NCBI GenBank assembly: GCA_010093605.1
Contig: MU004183.1
Span: forward strand, 434,001 to 498,000
Source of the DNA: Lophium mytilinum
Lineage: Eukaryota; Ascomycota; Dothideomycetes; Mytilinidiales; Mytilinidiaceae
Reading direction: 5' to 3'
Length of the DNA: 64,000 nucleotides
Program-made: the position numbers and the translations under genes
The notes under the pieces: generated by a model
The model's input: only the letters and a program-made list of their open reading frames with translations
What the model was told of the DNA's origin: nothing
Database searches by the model: none
In this document: positions 1 through 10,511 of the stretch, one piece after another
Numbering within the stretch: position 1 is the first letter of the stretch
Layout: each line of letters starts with the position of its first letter

Positions 1-135
1 CCTTTCCAGTGCCTTCCATTCGTCGCTCTGATACATTACTTCTCCACTCTAACTTTGGGTTGTGCTGAAACCTATATTGTATACTTCTTTCAACATTTCA
101 TCCTTCATCAAACCACAGAATCTATCTCCGCAAAG

Positions 136-3100
136 ATGGACGCCCATTCAAGCCCGTCTAAGCGACAAGAGCTGTGTCACACTCTGCTCATAGAACTCCT
201 TGCGTTTGTCTATCGTTCCGACTTCCTGCAATGTCTACTAATACGTTAGCCTGTAGACATCAGTTCTGCTCACCTGTGCGATGGACCGAGACGCAGGACC
301 TGCTTCTGCACGACTTCAAGACCAAGAAGACCGTCGAAATCGGGCCGTCGGACACCCTTACAACGATGATGAAGAGAACTCATGATCTTACGTACCGACC
401 TTTCGATACCGCCAATTCTGTGTCCCGGAATTTTCTATCGCTCAAACGTAACAAGAAGGACGTCTGTTTTCAAAGGGAGAGAACGGCGAGTCCGGCGAAG
501 AAGGCGAAAGTGACCAGCACAAAGGCTGTAGTGTCACATCCTACCGTGGACCAGCCCACACCACCTATACCATCAACAGCGCCTGTAGCAGTGGCCGTTG
601 GTCCCATTGAAGATGCTCCGGTGTCTGCTGTAGATATCATCATAACGATCGTTGCGGTGGCCTTAAAGAAGAGCCCGAAAGATCTTGCTCTTGACAGCTC
701 TGTTAAGGTTCTTTCTGGAGGTAAGAGCTTGTACTGAGCGCCTACAATGACTTATTATAGAAATCCGTACACCTGTTTACCACTGCTTGGGGAGCTTCAC
801 GGTATTTTCAACGCTTCGAATACAAGAAAATACAGCAGATACACCTCCAATCTGTGTACACCATTTTGGCACTGTTTGGGGTACCCTCACAGGTTTACCA
901 GCAGTCCAGGATGCTATTTAATTTCCCTTAATTGGAGCGCTGAAAACATCATGAGGCTCTTCAAGCAGTGGTAAATAAGTTTACAGATATCTATAGCAAG
1001 GCACTGTACAAACTGTTTAACTAACTTCAAACAGGACGGTCTACCCTGCAAAATGAAATTACAGGCGACCTAGACACTGAGTTCGGGTCCGCACCTGATG
1101 GCGCAGAAGATGTTCCTCTAAAGGAGCTCGCCGCCATACTTCAGAAGTCTTTTACCGGGCAGCTAGGACGGCGTACGAAGTCCATGATTGACAAACTTTT
1201 CACCTCTAAGATGCCGGGTGGATTCAACTTAACCAAAGTGCGAAGCATGCTTGAACAAGACTACGGGTTTGGCGCAGGAAGACAGGACTCTATTCTCCTT
1301 TCCTCCCTTCAGGCTCCACCAGCAGTCCGATTTGACTCGGAAGATAAAGCCAGAGAATACTGGTCCAACACTGTTCAACTCTACATATCTGCTGCCGGTA
1401 TTCAAGTTCAAAAGACAACTACATCTTCCGGTGTGACTGGCGCTGCTATCAGCATCGATCCTAAGGCGCTGGAGGCACTGACAAAACGCAATGATAACTT
1501 CAATCGAGATATCTACGAAGCCTATGCTAGACATGTGGGCGATCAATCTGCGTCTAGTTCTGACGAGCTTGCGAAAATCCGGAACGACTTGAAAGACCTC
1601 CAAAGCGAACTTGATCTATGGAATCTGGAGCACGGCAATGAGTATGCGACTGGTATCAAGCCACTATTTGACCGTCGCAAGGCTCGCCAATACGACTCGT
1701 ACTGGAACTGGGCAGTGCAGGACCTCTTCCAAATCTACCACGGCATCCGTCAAGGCAGCCTCCATATTAACGATGAAGACCTGATCCCCCGCCGACAAGC
1801 TTTGCTCAATAAGTCATGCGCGCGTTTGATCTTCGCTCTCAATCATATGTTGGCTGAGATAAAGGCTGAAAAGTCACAGCCAATAGAAGTATCCAATTGG
1901 CTCGCGGAACTTCTCGTGGATTGCAAAAAGGCTCTCCACCGATCACCAGCTTTTGTTGCCTCCGCGAAGCTCACGAAACCGAGAACTACCATCGATGCCG
2001 ACGGAGTGATACAGTTCATCGAGGAGCCAGTTACGCATGTGCAAGCATTCGAGGAGCAAACCTTGAAAGCAGCCGTAGTCGCCAAAGACCCGAATGGAGT
2101 GGCCACCCATATCAGCATCAACATAAGCACCCAAAACCTGGATATGCCAGCATCAGATACCTCATCGGTTACTGAAGTACCCACTCCTGGCCTTCCCTGC
2201 AACTCCCTCCCGCAAATACAGAAGAAGGTTGGAGGGGCATGGAGGGACTCCGTGTCTTTAACAGATGAGTACGCCAATGGTCTTGGCCAGTCAACATCAA
2301 AGGGATTGGAATTCTCTGGCAAAAACATTCTCATTACGGGCGCCGGAAAGGACTCTATTGGTTCTAAAATCTTGCAAGGCCTTCTCTCTGGAGGTGCCAG
2401 AGTTGTAGTCACCACGAGCTCATACTCGAGAAAGACCACGACGTATTACCAAGACGTGTTCTCGAAATTTGGATCCAAAGGTTCTAGCCTGCTGGTCGTG
2501 CCGTTCAATCAAGGCAGCTTGCAGGACACGGAAGCTCTTATCGAATACATCTATAGTATCAACGACTCCGAATGGGATCTAGACCATGTTGTTCCGTTCG
2601 CAGCTATCTCGGAGATCTCTAACGGCGTTGAGCTTGGTTCGAAATCAGAATTGGCTCATAGAATGATGCTCACAAACACTTTGAGGCTACTCGGAGCGAT
2701 CAAGAAGGCTAAGGAGGCTCGCCGGATTGATACTAGACCTGCGCAAGTTATTCTTCCACTGTCGCCTAACCACGGCGTATTCGGAGGTGACGGGCTCTAC
2801 TCGGAATCGAAGCTTGGTCTCGAAGGCCTGCTGAACAAATGGCACACGGAAGATTGGTCTGACTATCTGTCTATTTGCGGTGCCATCATTGGGTGGACTC
2901 GTGGCACCAAACTCATGAACGACAACGACATCGTAGCGGAAGGTGTTGAAGGCCTAGGCGTAAAGACCTTCTCACAGGCCGAGATGGCTTTGTATATTCT
3001 GGGTTTGATGACTTCGCCGCTTCTCCACATTTGCCAGACTGAGCCGCTACTTGCGGATTTTAGCGGAGGCATGACCTCGTTTTCGAACCTCAAGGAAGAA

Positions 3101-5458
3101 GTCGCCATCATCCGCTCCGAAATCAAAGACATCAGCGCCAGCCGACGTAATATGGCCCGTGAACTCCAGGCTGAACATGGTGTCTCAACTTCGACAACCG
3201 GCCAATTTCCTGCTTTCACGCAGCGAGCTAACATCAAGTTCGACTTTCCCAAGCTTCCTGACTTCTCTTCAGAGGTTGAACAGCTCTCACAACTCGAAGG
3301 CATGATCGACCTCGACAAGGTCGTCGTCGTATGCGGCTACGGGGAAGTTGGGCCGCATGGCAGCTCCCGCACTCGATGGCAAATGGAAGCTCACGGGGAG
3401 CTTTCTCTGGAAGGACACATCGAAATGGCCTGGATGATGGGGCTAATCGAGTATCAAAGCGCCGAGGGCATACCGTATCGCGGATGGGTCGAGAAAGAAA
3501 GTCACCAGCCGATCACGGACCTTGATATTAAGAAGAAGTACGAGCGGCACATTCTGGAGCACAGCGGAATTCGATTTTTTGATGCTCGCTCGCTGGATGG
3601 CCCGGACCCGTCCGCTCGTCAGGTCCTTCACGAAATCGACCTGCAGGCAGATTTTGCGCCTTTCGAAGTTTCCAAGGACACAGCTAAAGACCTTATCAGA
3701 GAACACGGCGACAAGGTCACAATTACCGATGTTGAGGATCACTGCGTTGCAATTTTGAAGAAGGGCGCCCGTCTCATGGTTCCTAAGGCTTTAGTCTTCG
3801 ACCGCACCGTTGGAGGTCAGGTCCCGACAGGCTGGTCCGCCAGAACCTACGGTATTGCTGAGGATATCATCAACCAAGTTGATCCTGCAACACTGTATGC
3901 TTTGGTGTGCACCGCTGAGGCATTATTGTCTGCTGGCATTACCGACGCGTACGAATTCTACAAGTATATCCACGTTTCCCAGCTCGGTGTTGCCGTTGGA
4001 TCTGGTTATGGCGGAGCCGCATCGTTACAAGGTATCTACAAGGAGCGATTTCTTGATAGGCCGATTCAAAATGACGTGCTAGCTGAATCTTTCATCAATA
4101 CGGGTTCAGCTTGGATCAATATGCTTCTGCTCTCCTCTTCAGGGCCCAACATCACGCCTGTTGGCGCTTGTGCTACCGCATTGGAGTCGCTTGATGTGGG
4201 TTTCGAGCTCATTTCCAGCGGAAAAGCGAAAGCTGTGCTCGTTGGGGGCTACGACTACTTAGCCAAGGATGTTGCCTACGAGTTCGCCAACATGAAGGCA
4301 ACCATTAGTAGCGATGTTGACACAGCTCGCGGTAGAGATCCGCAGGAAATGTCTCGACCTGCTACTTCAACACGGGGCGGTTTCGTCGAGTCTGAAGGTT
4401 GCGGCATCCAGGTACTCACCACCGCAAAGCTCGCTCTCGAAATGGGTCTACCAATCCACGGTATAATGGCGATGACTCGGACTGCTAGCGACAAGGCCGG
4501 TAGATCACTGCCAGCCCCTGGCCACGGCATCATGACCGCTAGTGGTCAGTCCAAAGGTAGCGCCTTCGACTCACCCCTAATGAGCATTGCCTATCGCAAA
4601 CGCCATATCAACCTCCGCATGAACCAGATCAAAGCCACAGAAGACTCCGAACTCGCCTTCCTCGAAGAAGAGCTTGCCTCTTACAAGCCCAGCCAATCTG
4701 ATTTCGACTTGGACGAGTTCCGAAAGCATCGCATCGCCGCCATCCTCTCCGAGAGCCAAAGCCAGCGACAAGAAACCATGAATACCTACGGCAACAACTT
4801 TTGGAAACGCGACAGTCGTATCTCGCCAATGCGAGGCGCGCTCGCTACTTGGGGATTAACAATCGACGATCTTTCGGTAGCATCCTTCCATGGCACGTCG
4901 ACTGTGATGAACGAGCTCAACGAATGCACTGTCATCCAAGAGCAGATGACCCAGCTCGGTCGCACGCGCGGCAATCCTGTCCAAGCAGTCTTTCAGAAGC
5001 ATCTTACAGGGCACCCTAAGGGCGCTGCCGCGGCATGGATGCTGAATGGATGTCTACAAATCATGGACACAGGTCTCGTACCGGGCAACCGGAATGCAGA
5101 TAACATCGACGCAGAGCTTGAGAAGTTTGACCATATCGCTTTCCCAAGCGAAACGCTAAAGACGTCTACGGGAGTGAAGGCTTTCATCGTCAGCTCATTT
5201 GGGTTTGGGCAGAAGGGCGCGCAGACGATTGGGATTCATCCGAAATATCTATTTGCGGCGGCAGGGAAGGAGCAGTATGAGAGCTATCGTCTGAAGCTAG
5301 CTAAGAGGCAGAAGAAGGCGTATCAGCATTTCCAGAAGTCGATGATGGAGAATAGCTTGTTTAAGGCGAAGGATTTGCCGCCGTATGCGGCGGAGAAGGA
5401 GACGGAGTTTTTGACAAATTTGGACGCGAGGTTGCCTATGGATATGGAACTTGAGTAG
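136..5458 (+). CDS. Fatty acid synthase alpha subunit, secondary-metabolism type (no PPT domain)
   Basis: Three exons (136-203, 257-720, 1035-5458) give 1651 aa. Seen in order: the N-terminal piece of the malonyl/palmitoyl transferase region; an acyl carrier domain with the GGRSTLQNE site, Ser180, which is the same position number as in yeast Fas2; a ketoreductase with ITGAG near 609 and YSESK near 767; and a ketosynthase with Cys1223 (GACAT), His1463 (FHGTST) and His1504 (GHPKG). All catalytic residues are present. The protein stops shortly after the ketosynthase, about 240 residues short of yeast Fas2, so the phosphopantetheinyl transferase domain is absent. Short alpha subunits are known from dedicated synthases such as the hexanoate synthase of aflatoxin biosynthesis. 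The ATG at 136 is chosen because it gives the conserved HTLLIELLA start, and splicing restores the conserved SPVRW segment. I infer that it makes a medium-chain acyl precursor for the synthetase at 10512. The beta subunit is not in the window. Confidence 0.95.
721..1034 (+). mobile_element. Long FAS intron built from an introner-like hairpin (copy A)
   Basis: This intron is 314 bp, about six times the local norm, with donor GTAAGA and acceptor AACAG. It interrupts the Gly codon two residues before the ACP attachment Ser. An imperfect inverted repeat of 44 nt, 756-799 against 952-995, matches at about 36 positions and has the core TTTACCACTGCTTG in both arms. A second 5' half nested at 853-904 resembles the start of copy C (18311 on). 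The same core occurs in copies B-F. I infer insertion of a mobile, splice-competent element, since intergenic relatives exist. No transposase is encoded. Confidence 0.75.
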
Positions 5459-5827
5459 GAGAAGATCGTTTGTATCTGTCTTGTCTGTATTTTATTTTAT
5501 GTTGAAAGAGTTGTCTTCCCTTTAAATCTTTCTACATGATGCGGAGCTGGGTTGAGGAGCGTGTGATCATCCCGCTCTGCTCTATAATAATATTATTCGG
5601 AATGACTATATTACTGGTTTCACTTGAAGCGACGTGCGCTATCTAACACGCTTTTCGAGCCTGATTTTGGTCCAATCGAGGACGGTCTAGCATCGTAGAC
5701 TGAGAAGGCCATTGAGGCTAGTTACCCACCCAAAGGGGCTGCAAGAGTTCGTGGATTGAGTACGCTTGGACACTTCTACTTAGCATTGGTGAATTCTTCT
5801 TGGCATCTTGAGCACCACATCACGTGC

Positions 5828-5837
5828 ATCTCACGTA
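5828..5837 (+). promoter_or_regulatory. tox-box-like motif
   Basis: ATCTCACGTA fits the ten-base site ATCTCNCGNA recognised by the HC-toxin regulator TOXE. Related copies sharing TCTCACGT lie at 6336-6345 and 10194-10203, all on the same strand and in non-coding DNA of this locus. Function is inferred only from the motif and the HC-toxin-like neighbours. The site lies 3' of the FAS gene and about 2.9 kb from the RTA1-like start, so its target is unclear. Confidence 0.35.
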
Positions 5838-6335
5838 CATTTCCTATACCGAGCCCTCCCATCTCCTTCCTCCGTACTATTCCGCCGTTGTCGGAATTGA
5901 AAGCCCGAACTGCTGCTAAAGATAGACCCATCCAGGCTCACGGTGCGGCGCAGTCCATTGTACCTCCATTTGCAGAAATACAACTGCGCAACCAATCACA
6001 CCTCTCCACGTTCTAGCGCGAGACATACCGGGGGCCTAATTACGCGTTTATCATGGATAGACGCGTATCGCTACACAGCTATACGCCGCGTTACTTCTCC
6101 AGGGTACCGCTGATAGTGAATTTCAGCAGGCGGCGTCGGGCCTGTAAACCGTTTCACAACGCAACAACGCACGCGACCCTCAATCTGAGACCTCGACGTA
6201 CCAGATTGGTAATCTTGGAACAACATGTGCCCTCCAGCGCGAGCTTTCCACCTCTCATCGTGCAAGCCAGCAAGAGCCAAGAGCGGTTCTGTTCCACACC
6301 AGCTAACTATTCTAATCAACGAAATTCGCTTTAAA

Positions 6336-6345
6336 ATCTCACGTC
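6336..6345 (+). promoter_or_regulatory. tox-box-like motif, one mismatch
   Basis: ATCTCACGTC differs from ATCTCNCGNA only in the last base. It is one of three TCTCACGT copies between the FAS and synthetase genes. Confidence 0.2.
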
Positions 6346-6654
6346 TCAGCCATTCCAGCCCGCGCTTCGCACGCCCTGGGTATGCTTATCGGCTGCGGTG
6401 CACGCCTGGGACGCCTTAAAATACTCCGCTCTCTGACATTGCACTAGCCTTGTGCGATCGGCGCAGGGTAAGCAGCCCACGCGGTGAGGATTAAGCGTCT
6501 GATGGGCATGGGGGGCCTGGTTGAGCGTATGCAGAGCTAGGCAGGGGGGATCCACTGTGCGAGACCCTGTGTATTTTATGTTTCGTGCATGGTGGCTGCG
6601 TCGTGGCGGGGTAAGGCGTCCAGGGCTGAAGGGCCGGGGTTTATGCGAAGTGGT

Positions 6655-6691
6655 TGGGGGGCGGGAGGGTGGTTTGGGGTTATGGGGGTTT
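6655..6691 (+). other. Candidate G-quadruplex tract
   Basis: There are five runs of three or more G separated by loops of one to six bases, followed by a further GGG ten bases on. The surrounding 200 bp is strongly G-skewed on the plus strand. The tract lies in the non-coding interval and no gene is seen in it. Confidence 0.4.
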
Positions 6692-6952
6692 AGATGTAGG
6701 GTGTGCGGTGAGGGGAGCTAGCGAAGTAGTGCGGACAGTAGAGAGAGATGCGTTGAGTATTGGGGATGAGCGGAGGGTTTGAAGCATGGAAGTGGTTCAA
6801 GTTTGCGCATCGTGCATGAAGGAAATGGATTCATTGTCTTGCTAAGGTCGATGTATCACTGTTTTGGGCACTTTGAGGTATAAATATGATGTTGGACGAT
6901 AATTTATATATCTCTATTCTTGTAAAGTTCTTCGCCAGCGGCCGTAAGTTCT

Positions 6953-6985
6953 ACTTCCCTGCCTCTTCGAGCGAGGCAGGGAAGT
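6953..6985 (-). terminator. Perfect 13-bp hairpin at the 3' end of the small gene
   Basis: ACTTCCCTGCCTC and its exact reverse complement are separated by a 7-nt loop. The hairpin starts at the last base of the small gene's stop codon, in its putative 3' UTR. Its role is unknown; 3'-end processing or RNA stability is an inference. Confidence 0.3.
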
Positions 6986-7279
6986 CAAAGGAGAGCTGCT
7001 TCGACGCCCTTGTGGAAGAGGTGGATGCTGCCCTTCTTCTCCAGCGCCGCGATGTCGAAGTTGTTGAGCACGCTCCAGAACTTGTTGAAGGCTGGAGGGA
7101 AAGGATGCTAGTCAGTGTGCGTACAGATGTTCACCACGTCCTGAGGTGGCCCAGCAAGGTGTTAGGAGGCAATGTTAGAATGGCCTCCGGACTTCTGAAG
7201 AAGACATCACTGAGCAAATTAGTTGAAACTTACTCACGGCATGTGACATGGGAAAGTACAGAGTAGTAACGGTCAACAT
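6985..7279 (-). CDS. Small two-exon protein of unknown function (50 aa)
   Basis: I do not recognise this protein. Exon 1 (7279-7234) ends at a perfect GTAAGT donor, and exon 2 (7091-6985) follows a pyrimidine-rich CCTCCAG acceptor; the joined frame is 50 codons plus a stop. Exon 2 has strong C/G-ending codon bias (TTC, AAC, AAG, GGC, CTC), like a highly expressed fungal gene, and encodes an aromatic and Lys-rich stretch containing FNKFWSVLNNFD. A perfect 13-bp hairpin follows close to the stop codon. It could be a true small protein or the surviving 3' end of a larger gene, since no longer 5' frame is visible. Confidence 0.35.
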
Positions 7280-7509
7280 GATAGTATCTAACAAAAAGGG
7301 TACTCCATGTTAAGAAATCCATAAACGCCTGAAAGCCTGATCGATCATCATTTTCCCAATATATTTGCCGTGTCTAGCTGTAACATGCTTTCCGTAGATT
7401 CGTTTTACCCTCCCTTGAAAGACCCCATATACCGTTCGCTGTATGCCAGATAGAACATGAAATTCGTGGGCTATTCCGTTGCCAACTAAAAGAGTGACCC
7501 AGCCACTCT

Positions 7510-8695
7510 TCAAGCACGCTGGTGCTGCGCTCTCCAGCTTTCTCTAAACTGCTCGCCTTCAGACAACGCAATTTCTGACCCCAACTGGACATCTGATCCA
7601 TTGTTAGAGTGCATTGGCTTCATTCCCTTTGTGACAAGGCGGTCTCCCTTGCCAGCTGGGACCCATAGCTGACGGAAAACGCGCCCCGGGTGGAACCAGG
7701 TGATCAAAGCCACGGCGATTATGATCATGGGGCCTTCGAAGATCATGAAAGAGACTTCGCTGTTAGCGATTGCACTGTCAAAGCCGCCTGCAAGCTCGGC
7801 AACACGATAGATGCATCGAATGAAGATCAAGACAGTGGCAATGACGAGACCTGGAAGGAGACTGTTAGCTGACGGGATGGAAATTGCGTCGAGGGGGTTA
7901 CTTACTCAATTGGAATCCAGTAAAGATGCGAGAGTTGCGGAGAGTGTTGTAGAGAGGGGGCTGGCTGCGTCCAAGTGACCCCATAGCCTTTGCCTTCCGC
8001 ACTCGGATGGTAAAATCGAGCCAGAGAGCCATAAACAGAACCATAGAGATGACCTGGGACACGAGACCCGCAATCATGACGTTGGTCCCCTGCTGAGAGC
8101 CGGCATGGTCTTTAGCGGTCGAGGCGAGAGCACCTCCAACTGCTTGCAAGACCAGTGCAAAAAGATCGCAGCCAATGAATATTTTGGCGTATGTTCGGGG
8201 CTGGAGACGGGAGTTCTCTGGCCCGACGACGGTAATGATTCGTCCGAGGCAGAGATAGATGCATCCACTGAAGAAAGCGGGACCGATGGTGAGGCAGATG
8301 AGATAGCTATGGCACAATTAGAAATGAAGTTAAGATTGTGGTGATTTCTCCCACTATGTCACAGCTTACACTAAGAAATTGTTCATAATGAACGGATTGT
8401 TGTGGAGCATAATACGGCCAATATATCCGATGATCTCTAGCAGTAGACCCATAATCATCGACCCAAGAAATGTCCATGTCTTGTGCTTGATGCCGAAGAA
8501 CATCTGAATCCCCAGAAGCACAAAGAAGCAGGCCAAGTAAACGACGTTGCCTCCAAGATTGGGAAGGTAGGAGATGGTTGCCCACGAAATCGGACATTCT
8601 CCCAACTTGCAGTACTTCCGCTGCATGGCAATAAGGGTACTATTGGTAGTGGTGAGGTTGAGGTGGTTCGGGTCGACGCCATTTCTGTCGAGCAT
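7510..8695 (-). CDS. RTA1-like membrane protein (lipid-translocating exporter family)
   Basis: Three exons (8695-8370, 8306-7906, 7850-7510; introns of 63 and 55 bp) encode 355 aa. About seven hydrophobic helices are visible, starting with the segment after SWATISYLPNLGG. The family-typical stretch around IFIRCIYRVAELAGGFDS and a following acidic helix break identify the RTA1 domain. The N-terminus has NLT and NST glycosylation sequons and the tail is hydrophilic. Family members sit in the plasma membrane or vacuole and are linked to sterol, azole or 7-aminocholesterol resistance and to lipid stress. It lies between the FAS and synthetase genes, transcribed away from the synthetase across a shared 1.8-kb region. 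A role in product export or self-protection is inference from position; it could equally be an unrelated neighbour. Confidence 0.88.
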
Positions 8696-10511
8696 GATGA
8701 AGGTTGATGTCGAAGAGGCAAATTGAAGAAGAAGAAATAGATAAAGAAATAGATCCTAATTCGAATACTTCGGCTTCCGAGATGTGATGAAAGAGGAACG
8801 AGAGTTATTGAGAGTGAATGAAAATATGGAAACACAAAGACGCAATAAGCACACTTGATATATCTAAGACAGAATGCGGCGGGGTGGCCCTCTTTATGGA
8901 AAGGTCGCAAGCAGATTGGCGTCGCTGGGATGGAGAAGGCGTGCCGCACGGGGCTGTAGGATCCAAACTGGGAGCGGCGCAGCATGCAACCGCCAACCAA
9001 GGCGCCGAGAGAGCAGAAGTGGAGTTTCAGGAACACTGTGCTGCCGCGCTTACCACTCAAGGCGGTGGATTGGGAAGCACTATTCTCGTGGGCGGTGCAT
9101 CTAAACAGGCCCCTGCAAGAGCAAAGCATAGAAGACATTTTAGTGCTAACCCAGTACCGAGTAATAGCTACTTTGAGAACTTTCTAGGGTACCAGACGCC
9201 GTCTTCCAAGGTTTCAATCGAGGTGTTTGAAAGTTAGTTCTACCACATACTCTAACCAGACTTCTGGTCATCCTTCGACGGATTCCGGGCAGCAAGCGAA
9301 AGAGCTGATTTACCTCCTCATCTCATCCAATTGTGCGGTGGGCATAGTTGACCTCGAATGCCGTTTTCAAGCCGAGACATAACAAGGAGTTGTAGGATAA
9401 GGGCGGTGCGGCTGGCTCGAGCACGTCCGCTGCCAAGTGCCGTAGTGCAGATCCTTGGACTATCCCAGATGGGAATAGACTCGCGTAATTCTGAGACGGA
9501 AATCAAAAGTAATTAACATGGTTACAAACTCTGTGTGGCCGAAGCTTACCGCCTCTTCTCCCACAGCCCTCCCGCCCCTCGTCAGCACTATCACCCAGCA
9601 CCTACCGTTAGAGCTATCACCACCACTAACAAGTAATTGCCAGGTTACATCTGACACGCCCATGTTAAGCTTTCCCCGCACTTCCTGTGTCCAGCCGGAT
9701 TCATACTTGAGCAGAGATGCTCGAGTCTCCTTCACGCTGGTTTCAGGATCCACCGCGGCGTACGTGTCATTCCATCTCGAATGAACGTTACTGCATCAGG
9801 ATCAAAGATACACAGAGTTCTGCTTTGCTTCTCCCCTGCACCTGCAGAATATGACACGGGAAGAGCGAGGTTCTGTAGTCGCTCGTTGCTGTAAGATTAA
9901 GAATACGCTTCCAGCAGCCCTCAGCCCCTCACGCTTCCTTGGTTGGCTCCTGCAAGTGTTTTCAGCCTCACAAACAGCGCGTCTCCTTAGCGCAGTAATC
10001 CGTTTTTAGACTCACTCTATCGCCGCAACTTACCTCAGCCTCGATCGGTGTGCCAAAGGGCACCGGCGCGGAAGAGCAACGCTAACCACAGCCACCACCC
10101 GAGAACTCTACGGCCAACAGCCCTACGAAATGGCGCAAGGCTCTATTTCCGACGCATGCTACTGGCCGGTGCTTGTGTAGACCAAGTCTTAATGTCTCAC
10201 GTACCCTTTTTCGAATTCTAATCCTCTTGCTCACTTCACGATTTTCACCTTGCTCACAAGTTTCCTCTCTACAAACTCGGCTTTTGCCCCAATTGCTGTA
10301 TTAACCTAGATACCCTGCTTTTCACCTTTGCGCTTTAGCGCTCTTGATCTCATTCCACGGTTTTAAACTCTTCGAAGCAGCACCAACGACGAACTAAGCA
10401 AAGGTATAGTATTTATAAAGAATCCTTCGTTTGGAAATTTAACCTGCCAGCTCCACAGCTAGCAAAATAATCATTAGCTGTTCCAACTTCAGCACCTCCG
10501 AACTCACCAAA
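8696..10511. promoter_or_regulatory. Bidirectional intergenic region between the RTA1-like and NRPS genes
   Basis: These 1.8 kb separate two divergent starts and so must hold both promoters. A TCTCACGTAC motif at 10194-10203, about 310 bp before the synthetase ATG, repeats ten bases of the tox-box-like site at 5828. Pyrimidine-rich tracts precede the ATG at 10512. One minus-strand open stretch near 9460-9800 looks faintly protein-like but is not convincing. Confidence 0.5.
10194..10203 (+). promoter_or_regulatory. tox-box-like motif upstream of the NRPS gene
   Basis: GTCTCACGTA differs from ATCTCNCGNA at the first base only and lies about 310 bp upstream of the synthetase start. It shares ten consecutive bases with the exact match at 5828. 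Use by a TOXE-like factor is inferred; no such regulator is in the window. Confidence 0.3.

Larger units (their letters stand above)
5459..6984. other. Intergenic region downstream of the FAS gene
   Basis: No convincing gene is seen. It contains a close match to the HC-toxin regulator site ATCTCNCGNA at 5828-5837, a one-mismatch copy at 6336-6345, and a G-rich tract at 6655-6691 that could fold as a G-quadruplex. Short open frames here lack codon bias and introns. Confidence 0.6.

Noticed and set aside
8455-9138. 227-codon minus-strand frame overlapping the RTA1-like first exon
   Set aside because: It runs through promoter DNA and overlaps a better-supported gene in another frame.
9318-9800. 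Minus-strand open stretch with protein-like residues in the promoter region of the synthetase
   Set aside because: The segment around KYESGWTQEV reads plausibly, and donor and acceptor signals exist, but no start, no complete exon set and no recognisable family could be found. It may be a relic; it was not called.
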